Shown here: one piece after another, positions 1 to 6,966 of the stretch
Numbering within the stretch: position 1 is the first letter of the stretch
Layout of the letters: each line of letters opens with the position of its first letter
Source: Chthoniobacterales bacterium
GTDB taxonomy: Bacteria; Verrucomicrobiota; Verrucomicrobiia; Chthoniobacterales; UBA10450
Direction of reading: 5' to 3'
Assembly: GCA_013697015.1 (NCBI GenBank)
Contig: JACCXL010000054.1
Location: 1 to 14,672, forward strand
DNA length: 14,672 bases
The notes under the pieces: generated by a model
Told to the model about the DNA's origin: nothing
Database searches by the model: none
Seen by the model: only the letters and a program-made list of their open reading frames with translations
Translations under genes and position numbers: made by a program

Positions 1-167
1 CCGCCGAGGATGGGCGGCAGCGGCACCGTCTTCTCGCGATTGGCGCTCACCTGAAGCGGGCCGGCGTCAATGACCTTCTCGCGTTTTGTGTAGCTAAAGC
101 CGCCATAAGCGAGCGCGATGATCCCAATCGCGATCAAAATTAACCCGACGATGCCGACCGGTTTCAT
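1..167 (-). CDS. small membrane protein, C-terminus cut by the window edge
   Basis: The reverse strand reads from ATG at 167 without a stop to the window edge, giving 55 residues. It begins MKPVGIVGLI and has one strongly hydrophobic helix at residues 4-22. A short polar stretch follows (TKREKVIDAGPLQV), then charged and proline-rich residues ending at PPILGG. Small proteins with this pattern (helix, KREKVID-like motif, PLPPI.GG, then probably a second helix) are common and unnamed in Verrucomicrobiota and Acidobacteria; this is from memory and I can assign no function. A second membrane helix is expected just outside the window. The gene lies downstream of another mini membrane protein on the same strand (gap 15 bases), so the two are probably cotranscribed. 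No clear Shine-Dalgarno sequence precedes the ATG. It is too short and edge-truncated to be sure, but the codons read as coding. Confidence 0.65.
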   Translation of the reverse strand, partial: MKPVGIVGLILIAIGIIALAYGGFSYTKREKVIDAGPLQVSANREKTVPLPPILG

Positions 168-182
168 GCGCGGATGATCTGG

Positions 183-332
183 TCAGAGAGACCGGCGACC
201 CTGGACCAAATTGATAATGAGAATTACAACGGCGATCACCAGCAGGATGTGAATGAAGCCGCCCATCGTGTATGAGCTGACCAATCCCAGCAGCCAGAGC
301 ACGAGCAAAATAACAAAGATAGTCCAGAGCAT
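183..332 (-). CDS. Lmo0937-family mini membrane protein (49 aa)
   Basis: The reverse strand encodes 49 residues from ATG at 332 to TGA at 183-185. The sequence starts MLWTIFVILLVLWLLGLV, has a short SSYTMGGFIH turn, then a second hydrophobic run (about residues 29-43), and ends in the basic tail QGRRSL. This two-helix hairpin with MLWT at the start, a GGxxH turn and a GRR end is the hallmark of the Lmo0937 family, small inner-membrane proteins of unknown function found in many bacteria. An AAAGGA Shine-Dalgarno sequence lies 6 bases before the start. The next gene on the strand follows after 15 bases. Members are often found near stress or envelope genes, but nothing in this sequence fixes a role. 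Confidence 0.85.
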   Translation of the reverse strand: MLWTIFVILLVLWLLGLVSSYTMGGFIHILLVIAVVILIINLVQGRRSL

Positions 333-338
333 TTCGAT

Positions 339-344
339 TCCTTT
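339..344 (-). promoter_or_regulatory. ribosome binding site of the Lmo0937-family gene
   Basis: On the minus strand AAAGGA lies 6 bases before the ATG at 332. It supports that start for a gene too short to trust on length alone. Confidence 0.6.
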
Positions 345-490
345 CGGTTGAGGTTAACTCTGCTTCGTGTCGCGCCCCGCTAGTGCGCTTATAGAATTTT
401 CTGAGCCGCCACAGTTTTTTGGATGATCCGCGCTTTACATAAACTCAAACAAGGCGCTGGCGCCCAAATTACGGAGCGGATAAAAACGGT

Positions 491-850
491 TTGGCACGAA
501 ATGCTGCCACCTCAGCATTCCGTCTCTCGATTTTCCTGTACCTGACTGCGGCCACCCTCTGCTTTGGATGCGCCAACGAGGGCGTTGTCGTTCACAAAGT
601 ATTTCGTCCTGCGCCGTTCCGATTCGATCGGAATCGACGGTTCGTTCACTTTTGCGCGACCCAACTGGGAATAGAGCGCTCGCAACTCGTGACCGAGGAG
701 GTATTTCAGCGTTACGAAGTTGGTCAATACTTCAACGATCTGCAACCCGGCTCTCTGTCGCCCAGCGTTCGCGGCCTAGACGCAAACCGGCGTGAAAATC
801 GCGTGCCGCTAGCACAAAAAATCATCCCGACAGGTGGCTTGGTGTGTTGA
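491..850 (+). CDS. small secreted protein or lipoprotein, possibly frame-scrambled in the middle
   Basis: The open frame gives 119 residues from a TTG start at 491; no ATG or GTG is available in frame after the upstream stop at 440-442. Residues 10-27 form a hydrophobic signal-like segment ending CFGC, a weak lipobox with Cys27 as the possible lipidated residue. The part from residue 64 (RSQLVTEEVFQRYEVGQYFNDLQPG) reads like a small exported protein family I remember from Verrucomicrobiota and cannot name. Residues 44-62 (RFDRNRRF and following) do not look like that family, while the other two frames of the same DNA do: bases 621-653 read DSIGIDGSFTF and bases 649-672 read LLRDPTGN. Three single-base shifts that add up to a whole codon would explain this, either as real compensated indels or as sequence errors. 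The last 29 bases overlap the end of the convergent kinase-etherase gene. Function unknown. Confidence 0.6.
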   Translation: MARNAATSAFRLSIFLYLTAATLCFGCANEGVVVHKVFRPAPFRFDRNRRFVHFCATQLGIERSQLVTEEVFQRYEVGQYFNDLQPGSLSPSVRGLDANRRENRVPLAQKIIPTGGLVC

Positions 851-2600
851 GATGATTGCCCCGATCTAAGGCGGCACGGACATTCCAATCCGCAGCTTTG
901 AGTCGGGCTACAGCCGTCTCAATCTCACATCCGAGCTGCTCGCTGACCAACCGCGCCGCGCGATCGCGTAACTTGCGGCTCGTGGCCTGCAAATCGACCA
1001 TCGAATGGCCGCGAACTTTGCCGAGACGGACCATCGCTCCAGTGCTGATGATGTTGAGAGCAACCTTTGTCGCGGTTCCGGCTTTTAGCCGCGTCGATCC
1101 CGTCAGTAATTCCGGACCGGTGGGCAGATCGATCTCCACGTCGTACGTTTCGGTTCGCTGGCGGTCGGGATTGCACGTGAGCAACATCGTGCCCGCGTCG
1201 CGTTCCCTGGCTTTCGTAAGCGCGCCGAAAACAAATGGCGTGCTGCCGCTCGCCGCAATTCCGCAAACAACGTCGCCCGCGCGGATGCCGCGCTGCACGA
1301 TCGTCAAAGCGCCGCTTTCGCGTTCGTCCTCGGCGCCTTCGGCGCTGCGAAAAAGTGCAGTCGCGCCACCGGCTATGATTCCCTGCACCAGCTCGGAGGA
1401 AGCGCCAAAGGTGGGGCGAATTTCGCTCGCATCGAGCACGCCCAGCCGACCGCTGCTGCCTGCGCCAACGTAGAAGAGCCGACCACCCGCGCGCAGAGCC
1501 GCGGTGACGAAATCGATCGCCCGCGCCAGATTGTTGCTTTGTGCGCGGAGCGCCCCTTCCACGAACTGTTCTTCGCTGACGAAAAGAGCGACAATTTCCG
1601 TGGCGGTCATCTGGTCCAAAGACACCGAACGCAGATTGGCTTGCTCCGTCGCAATAGACACACCTGGCACGCGCGGAACATCGGCAGCCTGCAGGAACTC
1701 CGGGCCCGCTTCCTCCTCTTTGAGAGCGAGAGTCGCCGCCGCCAACTCCGGTGTCTGCGCCGCAGGCGCGACGACGGCGTTTGGAGCGAGTGCCCGAAGC
1801 TCACGGCGATAGGCCTCGACGTAAACTGTGCAGCATTGGAACAATCCGCCCAGCAACCTCACTTCCGGTGCGCTGAACCCCAGACGGTGCGCGACCGCAG
1901 TCGTGTATTCTGCCAGAACCCGTGCGCCGCCATGAAGGATTTCGATGACGTGGCGGTCGCCCGAATCGGCCGCGGCGAAGACGACCGGCGTGAGCATGGC
2001 AATCTCTGTCTTGTTGGCAGTTTGTGCCCACCTGACCAATTCATCGAGATTGTTGAGGGCAAGCTCCCGCAAGACGCCGGCTGCGAATTCAGTTTCACCG
2101 CGGTGCAGATCGTGTTCCCGCAGGATCAATTGCAGCGCCTGAACTGAGAGGTAGTAACCGCCTCCGGCGTCGCCCAGCACGTGCCCCCACCCGCCCGCCT
2201 TTTCGATCCGCGCGCCGCGGCGACCTGTGATCGAAGAGCCGGTTCCGGCATTGACCGCAATTCCATCGCCGTCGCCGAGGGCGGCTTCCACACCGGATTC
2301 CCGATCGCTGCCGGCGACAATTTTCGCGTCCGGCCAGACACTCGAAGCGAGTGCCGCCAGCTCACGTCGATCCTCGCCCGTGACACATCCAGCGAGAAAA
2401 ATGCCGAGCCGAGCAATGTCGGTTGGTAACGCCTCGAGGATCTCACGCAGGCGAGCCGTACTCGTCAGGCGAAGATTTGCGGGCGGCAGCTTTCCTCCTC
2501 GCGTAACCCGCAGGGCGCGGCCATCCCATTCTGCAAGAACCCAGGCAGTCTTGCTCCCCCCACCGTCAATTCCCAGGACGCTTTGATGTGGCCCGTGCAC
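822..2600 (-). CDS. murQ: fused amino-sugar kinase and N-acetylmuramic acid 6-phosphate etherase
   Basis: This is a 592-residue two-domain cytoplasmic enzyme. Residues 7-298 are a BadF/BadG/NagK-type kinase: phosphate-1 loop GIDGGGSKT (10-18), candidate catalytic Asp99, phosphate-2 motif NAGTGSS (117-123), GGWGHVLGDAGGG (136-148) and adenosine-site LLGGLF (249-254). Residues 312-592 are MurQ: SIS motif YVGAGSSGRLGVLDASE (377-393), GIIAGG (407-412), EGAED (421-425), GIAASG (447-452), LTGSTRLKAGTA (499-510) and a C-terminal UBA-like helical end. Glu393 and Glu424 match E. coli MurQ Glu83 and Glu114, the catalytic residues, so the etherase should be active. The reaction inferred is MurNAc + ATP to MurNAc-6-P, then cleavage of the lactyl ether to GlcNAc-6-P and D-lactate, in peptidoglycan recycling. 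I chose GTG at 2600 because the open frame beyond it (to 2885) lies antisense to ligA and has no homologous sequence. Separate murK and murQ neighbours are known in Clostridium; whether this kinase takes MurNAc, GlcNAc or both is not visible. Confidence 0.9.
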   Translation of the reverse strand: MHGPHQSVLGIDGGGSKTAWVLAEWDGRALRVTRGGKLPPANLRLTSTARLREILEALPTDIARLGIFLAGCVTGEDRRELAALASSVWPDAKIVAGSDRESGVEAALGDGDGIAVNAGTGSSITGRRGARIEKAGGWGHVLGDAGGGYYLSVQALQLILREHDLHRGETEFAAGVLRELALNNLDELVRWAQTANKTEIAMLTPVVFAAADSGDRHVIEILHGGARVLAEYTTAVAHRLGFSAPEVRLLGGLFQCCTVYVEAYRRELRALAPNAVVAPAAQTPELAAATLALKEEEAGPEFLQAADVPRVPGVSIATEQANLRSVSLDQMTATEIVALFVSEEQFVEGALRAQSNNLARAIDFVTAALRAGGRLFYVGAGSSGRLGVLDASEIRPTFGASSELVQGIIAGGATALFRSAEGAEDERESGALTIVQRGIRAGDVVCGIAASGSTPFVFGALTKARERDAGTMLLTCNPDRQRTETYDVEIDLPTGPELLTGSTRLKAGTATKVALNIISTGAMVRLGKVRGHSMVDLQATSRKLRDRAARLVSEQLGCEIETAVARLKAADWNVRAALDRGNHLNTPSHLSG

Positions 2601-2629
2601 CGGGTGAAAAGATAAACAGCGGACGCCGG

Positions 2630-2659
2630 TTGTCCTGCGGATTAGAAGCTGCGTATCGT
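2630..2659 (+). promoter_or_regulatory. weak candidate promoter of ligA in the 65-base divergent gap
   Basis: The gap 2601-2665 separates the divergent kinase-etherase and ligA starts and should hold both promoters. TTGTCC (2630-2635) and TATCGT (2654-2659), spaced 18 bases, each match the sigma-70 boxes at 4 of 6 positions. The start site would lie almost on the ligA ATG, implying a leaderless mRNA, which fits the lack of a Shine-Dalgarno sequence. This is only a weak match; no operator is evident. Confidence 0.2.
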
Positions 2660-2665
2660 GGGCCG

Positions 2666-4669
2666 ATGGCAGATGCGGAGCGCTCGGCGAAACGACGAAT
2701 CGATCAATTGCGGAGTGCGATCGAGGAGCACAACCGCCTCTACTACGAGGAGGCAGCGCCCACCATCGGCGACCAGGAATTCGACCAGCTTTATCGCGAA
2801 TTGGCGGATCTCGAGGCGAAGTTTCCGCAGTTCGCTGCCTCGGATTCGCCGACACGACAAGTGGGCGGCAAACCACTGACCGCATTCACCCAGATTACGC
2901 ATCGCGCTCCGATGCTGAGTCTCGACAATACGTATTCGCAGGAAGAGGTGACGGAGTTTTATCGTCGCCTCCAGCGGTTGCTGCCTAACGAGGAAATCCG
3001 CGTGATCGTGGAACCAAAAGTAGACGGCGTCGCAGTTTCACTCCTGTATAAAAACGGCCGGCTGCAGTACGCGGCCACCCGTGGCGACGGCGCGGTCGGC
3101 GACGAGATCACGCAGAATATTCGAACGATCAGATCCATTCCCGAGAAGCTGCGGGCGAAGGCACCGCGGTTGCTGGAACTGCGCGGCGAGGTCTATATTT
3201 TTAAATAATTCTTCGCGCGCCTGAATGCCGAGCGCACCGAGAGCGGTCTTCCGGTTTTTGCTAATCCGCGCAATGCGGCGGCGGGTTCACTGAAACAGCT
3301 CGACCCGGCGATCGCGGCGCAACGCCCCCTTGGCGTTGTCTTTTACGGGACCGGCGCTGTGGACGGCGCGGACCTCAAGGCGCACTCGGAGCTGTTTCCG
3401 TTTCTGCAAAAACTCGGGCTGCCGTCTGGCGGGAAATGGTGGCACGCGAGTTCCGTCGACGAGATTCTCAACGCGATTGATGAACTCGACCGCGTGCGAC
3501 ATGACTTCGCTTACCAGACGGACGGCGCCGTCGTGAAGGTCGATTCGTTCGCACAACGCGAGCAACTCGGCTTCACGGCGAAATCCCCGCGCTGGGCAAT
3601 CGCTTTCAAATACGAAGCGGAGCGCGTGGAGACGCGCTTGCAGGACATCCTGATTCAAGTGGGACGAACCGGAACGTTGACGCCCGTAGCTGTTTTGGAA
3701 CCTGTTACCGTGAGCGGCAGCTGCGTGGCTCGCGCGACCCTGCATAACGCGGAGGAAATAGAACGAAAAGATATTCGCATCGGGGACGTAGTGGTGGTCG
3801 AAAAAGCGGGCGAAGTCATCCCAGCGGTCGTTTCGGTCCGGACTGATTTACGCAGCGGCCGCGAGAGCAAATTCCGGATGCCAACGAAGTGTCCGGAATG
3901 CGGCAGCAAAGTCTTCCGGGATGAAGGTCAGGTCGCGATCCGTTGCGTGAACAGCCAGTGTCCGGCGCAGCTACGGCGTCGCGTCGAACACTTTGCGTCG
4001 CGCGGCGCGATGGACATAGAGGGCTTGGGCGAAGCCATGGTCGGTCAGTTGGTGGAAAAGGAGCTCGTCGCGGACATCGCCGGCATCTACGCACTCGATC
4101 GCGCCAAGCTGGCCGGGCTCGAACGGATGGGCGACAAGAGCAGCGCGAAACTTTTAGCTGCGATCGAAGCGAGTAAGGCGCGACCGCTCTGGCGACTCGT
4201 TTTCGGTTTGGGAATCCTGCACGTCGGCGTGAGCGCATCGCGCGCGCTGGCGCAGCATTTCCGCAATCTGGAGTCGATGATGGAGAGTTCGGTCGAAGAA
4301 CTGCAGAGATTGCCGGACGTGGGGGCAGTTGTCGGAAAAAGCATTCATGATTTTTTTCGCGAACCGCACAATCGGAGAATCATCGGCCGGCTGCAGGCGG
4401 CCGGCGTTCGACCGGTAGTGGAAAAGCCCGCGACCGCCGCACAGCCCGATGCCTTCCGGCAAACCACCTGGGTCATTACCGGAACGCTCGCGCAACCACG
4501 CCATGAGATCGCAGAGTTAATCGCCGGGCGAGGCGGAAAGGTCAGCACAAGCGTGGGCAAGAAGACAAGCTATCTGCTCGCAGGCGCAGACGCGGGCAGC
4601 AAACTGGCGAAGGCGCGGCAACTCGGAATTCGGATCCTGAGCGAGGCTGACTTCCGCGAGATGCTCTAA
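2666..4669 (+). pseudogene. ligA: NAD+-dependent DNA ligase LigA, interrupted by an in-frame TAA
   Basis: The frame from ATG at 2666 to TAA at 4667 has 668 codons, the normal length of LigA (about 670), but codon 181 (3206-3208) is TAA. Before it are domain Ia (HNRLYY, 22-27) and the adenylation motif EPKVDG with Lys118 as the AMP-accepting residue. After it the same frame continues at once with LNAER, ANPRNAAAGSLKQLD, TDGAVVKVD and PRWAIAFKYEAE, the OB fold, a Cys4 zinc finger (Cys409, 412, 427, 432), helix-hairpin-helix repeats (GLGEAMVG and following) and a C-terminal BRCT domain (WVITGTL to FREML). LigA seals nicks in replication and repair and is normally essential. The first in-frame restart codon after the stop is GTG at 3359, which would omit the conserved NPRNAAAG motif, so neither fragment would be a working ligase. 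Either the stop is a sequence or assembly error, it is read through, or a second ligase exists elsewhere. The start at 2666 fits the family; the frame is open up to GTG 2588 but that part overlaps the divergent gene. Confidence 0.85.
3206..3208 (+). other. in-frame TAA inside ligA
   Basis: The codons read GAG GTC TAT ATT TTT AAA TAA TTC TTC GCG. In related ligases the same stretch reads GEVYM, two or three variable residues, then FxxLNAER. The count of codons is right, so this is a substitution-type stop and not a frameshift. The surrounding 20 bases (about 3194-3213) contain almost no G or C, unlike the rest of the gene. Confidence 0.9.
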
Positions 4670-4672
4670 CCG

Positions 4673-5761
4673 CTACGGCGTGCGGCTGATCGGAGCGTCC
4701 AGCTTCAACGGAATACTTTGGCGAGGCGAGAGAGGCGACGCGATGACCGGAGGATGCTGGCCCGCCGGATGAAAATCCGCCTGCACTTCAAAGGTGAGCA
4801 TTTCATCCCCGCGCCTGACCGTGATCGGCACCGTGTCGCCCGCGGTGATGAAGAAGGAAGCATCAAGCACATCCTCCGGCTCGCGCACTTTTGTTTTGCC
4901 GACCTGAAGAAGAATGTCGCCGGCTTTTACGCCGGATCCCTCCGCGGGCGTGCCTTCCATGATGTCTTTCATCCGCGCGCGCGAACCATCGACGCTAGTC
5001 TCAGCTTCTTCGACATTAATGCCGATCCAGCCGTGCCGCGGCTCGCCAAAACGGACGAAGTCGCTCCGGATCTTTTCGGCGGCATCGATCGGCAACGCGT
5101 AGCAGGCCGAGCCGTTATCCAGACTGCTGACCAAAATACCGATTACTTCGCCTTTGAAATTCAGGAGCGGTGCGCCCGCTTCGCCGCGTTGCGTCGGCAA
5201 ATTCACACGCACGTGAGTAGTCGAAAAATACCGGCCCAGAAATTTGCGATCGAAGCCGGCAACCATACCGAAGCTCGGGGTTTCCGGCAGATCGAGCGGG
5301 AATCCGATCGTGACGACCGGCGTCGCAACTTCCAACTGCTCTGATTTCCCGATCGGCAGCGAAGGGGTCAGCAGGTCGATCTTCAACATGGCGAGGCCGC
5401 TCCGCAAATCGGTCATGATTTGCCGGGCTGGAATTCTTTTACCGTCCATTTCGACCGCGAAATTATCGGCTTCTCCGCCGACGGAATAGGCCGTGAGAAT
5501 CGTGCCGGAGGGGTCAACGAAAAAGCCTGTCCCGACGATATCGCTGTGTTGATCGGCGGCATGGATTTTCACGACCGCCCTGGCAGCGCGATCGAAAATC
5601 TCCTTCACCTCGCGACTGATGGAATTCGCAGATCGCTCTTCGGCTCGGGCCACACTCGTTGTGGCGAAAGCAAGGAGGAGCGCAAGGAGCGGCTTCAGCA
5701 CAGGGGCAAGGGAACGGCACGGATGACCCGCGCCGTTTTTAAAACCGGAAAGCCGGCTCAT
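4673..5761 (-). CDS. exported HtrA/DegP-like protein with PDZ domain and a dead protease site
   Basis: This is a 362-residue protein with a signal peptide (hydrophobic 21-39, AxA site VARA at 37-40). A trypsin-like fold follows at about 55-235 and a PDZ domain at about 241-330. The fold is recognised from VVKIHA, GTGFFVDPSGTILTAYSVGG, LAMLKID, TPVVTIGFPL, GEAGAPLLNFKGEVIGI and YALPID. The catalytic triad is gone: the His of TNNHVV is Ser93, the Asp of TDLAVLK is Gly122, and the Ser of GNSGGP is Ala195 (GEAGAP); I checked all three codons in the DNA. The fold and the PDZ remain in good order, so this looks like a conserved pseudoprotease, perhaps a periplasmic binding or sensing protein, not a decayed gene. 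It is the last gene of the sigma factor cluster; its ATG overlaps the end of the upstream gene by 23 bases. GTG at 5701 (residue 21) is an alternative start that leaves a compact signal peptide. It ends 3 bases from the convergent ligA stop. Confidence 0.85.
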   Translation of the reverse strand: MSRLSGFKNGAGHPCRSLAPVLKPLLALLLAFATTSVARAEERSANSISREVKEIFDRAARAVVKIHAADQHSDIVGTGFFVDPSGTILTAYSVGGEADNFAVEMDGKRIPARQIMTDLRSGLAMLKIDLLTPSLPIGKSEQLEVATPVVTIGFPLDLPETPSFGMVAGFDRKFLGRYFSTTHVRVNLPTQRGEAGAPLLNFKGEVIGILVSSLDNGSACYALPIDAAEKIRSDFVRFGEPRHGWIGINVEEAETSVDGSRARMKDIMEGTPAEGSGVKAGDILLQVGKTKVREPEDVLDASFFITAGDTVPITVRRGDEMLTFEVQADFHPAGQHPPVIASPLSPRQSIPLKLDAPISRTP

Positions 5762-6230
5762 AACTCACGGGAACAGTGTCGAGCACGTAACGCGGTGGCG
5801 TCGCGGCCCGGTGAGTGTGGGAGCTTTGTCTGACATTACGAGCAAGCCGGGAGCCGAAGTCGCGCGTTGCGACAGGTGACGAGAGACTCCATGCCGCGGC
5901 CGTTGCGGCCGGCGGAGTGAGCGCGGCCGTCTCCTGCAAAGCAACGTCGTTCGAAACTGGGGTCTGATAAACTTTGAGCGACACGACAGCTGCACAAATC
6001 ATGACTGCCGCGACCGCCATCGGATAGGAAATCAGCGACGGCACGTTCAAGCTGAACATGAAATCATGCGCGCGCTGCCAACAGATGCGCCAGAGCGGCT
6101 GGCGCAGCAATTCGTCGCGCTGACGACGATGAAACTCGTGCAGGAAACTCTCGAAGTAAGCCGGCGGCGGCTGCTCGTAACGTTTCAAGCGAAGCAGCTT
6201 GCCGATATCGTTTTCGTTAAACTCGTCCAT
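5739..6230 (-). CDS. single-pass membrane protein, probable anti-sigma factor
   Basis: The protein has 163 residues. An acidic then basic cytoplasmic N-terminus (NDIGKLLRLKRYEQPPPAYF, 7-26, then FLHEFHRRQRDELLR, 29-43) precedes one membrane helix at about 68-86. A low-complexity Ala/Pro/Ser-rich outer part of about 75 residues follows, with no cysteine ligands or ZAS motif. It starts 20 bases after the sigma factor stop on the same strand. The layout (soluble N-terminal domain, one helix, outer tail, directly downstream of an ECF-like sigma gene) is that of an anti-sigma factor. I recognise the LLRLKRYEQPPP pattern from Verrucomicrobiota proteins in the same position. No classical anti-sigma domain can be shown, so the role is inferred from context and topology. 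Confidence 0.75.
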   Translation of the reverse strand: MDEFNENDIGKLLRLKRYEQPPPAYFESFLHEFHRRQRDELLRQPLWRICWQRAHDFMFSLNVPSLISYPMAVAAVMICAAVVSLKVYQTPVSNDVALQETAALTPPAATAAAWSLSSPVATRDFGSRLARNVRQSSHTHRAATPPRYVLDTVPVSYEPAFRF

Positions 6231-6249
6231 GCACTAAATCGTCGGGCCG

Positions 6250-6966
6250 TTAACCAACGGGGTTCTTGCGAAATTCGTCCAGATAATTCTGCAGCTGCCG
6301 ATTCGCATAGAAAAGTCGCGATCGCACCGTCCCTTCCGACACCCCGAGAATCTTGCTGATCTCGGCGTGCGGCATTCCTTGAATGTGAAACATGGTGACC
6401 ACGGCTCTGTGTTCATCAGACAATTTCATCATGGACTCGTTCAATCTTCGCTGGAGCTCGGTCAGGTCCGCTTCCCGCACCGGACTGCTCGTGGCGGTCA
6501 GCTCCAGAAACTCTTTGTCGTTTTGCACGTTGCCATCAATGTCATCGAGGCTGAGGTGAAAACGCCGTCCGCGTTTTTTCAGAAAATTCAGCGTCATATT
6601 CACGGCGATCGAATGGATCCAGGTGTAGAATGACGACTTGCCGCGGAAGCCGCGAATCGACTTGTAGGATTTCGAAAAAACATCCTGCAGCAGGTCGTTC
6701 GTGTCCTCGTGATTCGAGGTCATGTTGTAAACCAAGCCGTAAAGCCGCGGCGTATACTTCACGACCAATTGATCGAACGCCGCCACCTCGCCCTCCTGAG
6801 TGCGAGCGACAAGTTGCTGGTCTTCGTCCGATCGCGGCTGATCCATCGCTTCGCGTTTAGCCTTAACACGCGGACGGGCACCGGACGATAGCAAATCGGT
6901 TAGGCGGCGCGCCGGCGGCGGCAATGCGACCGAAGGACTCATCTTCTTCGTCTCGGCTGCGGCCAT
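6250..6966 (-). CDS. ECF-like RNA polymerase sigma factor (sigma-70 family)
   Basis: From ATG at 6966 the product has 238 residues. Sigma region 2 is at about 63-132 (FDQLVVKYTPRLYGLVYNMT, then DLLQDVF, FSKSYKSIRGFRGKSSFYTW and NMTLNFLKKR). Region 4 is at about 170-224 with the helix-turn-helix HAEISKILGVSEGTVRSRLFYA. There is no region 1.1 or 3, as in ECF sigma factors. It directs RNA polymerase to a regulon that cannot be read from this window. The ATG at 6966 overlaps the stop of the upstream peptidase by one base (TGATG), suggesting coupled translation. A start at ATG 6846 (MDQPRSDEDQ) gives 198 residues, nearer the usual family length, so the first 40 residues may not be translated; frame beyond 6966 is antisense-like sequence within the peptidase gene and was dropped. 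The downstream neighbour is the probable anti-sigma factor. Confidence 0.92.
   Translation of the reverse strand: MAAAETKKMSPSVALPPPARRLTDLLSSGARPRVKAKREAMDQPRSDEDQQLVARTQEGEVAAFDQLVVKYTPRLYGLVYNMTSNHEDTNDLLQDVFSKSYKSIRGFRGKSSFYTWIHSIAVNMTLNFLKKRGRRFHLSLDDIDGNVQNDKEFLELTATSSPVREADLTELQRRLNESMMKLSDEHRAVVTMFHIQGMPHAEISKILGVSEGTVRSRLFYANRQLQNYLDEFRKNPVG

Noticed and set aside
2601..2885. N-terminal extension of about 95 residues on the kinase-etherase frame
   Set aside because: It lies antisense to the start of ligA, is rich in Arg, Pro and Ser as antisense frames of GC-rich genes are, and the kinase fold begins right after GTG 2600.
3195..3212. Programmed frameshift site in ligA (T-rich run before AAA)
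   Set aside because: Homology continues in the same frame after the TAA, so a shift would leave the correct frame instead of restoring it, and the codon phase does not fit the usual X XXY YYZ site.
4718..5344. 208-residue plus-strand open frame opposite the HtrA-like gene
   Set aside because: It is antisense to a clear signal peptide, trypsin-fold and PDZ protein, has high Arg/Asp content and no domain.
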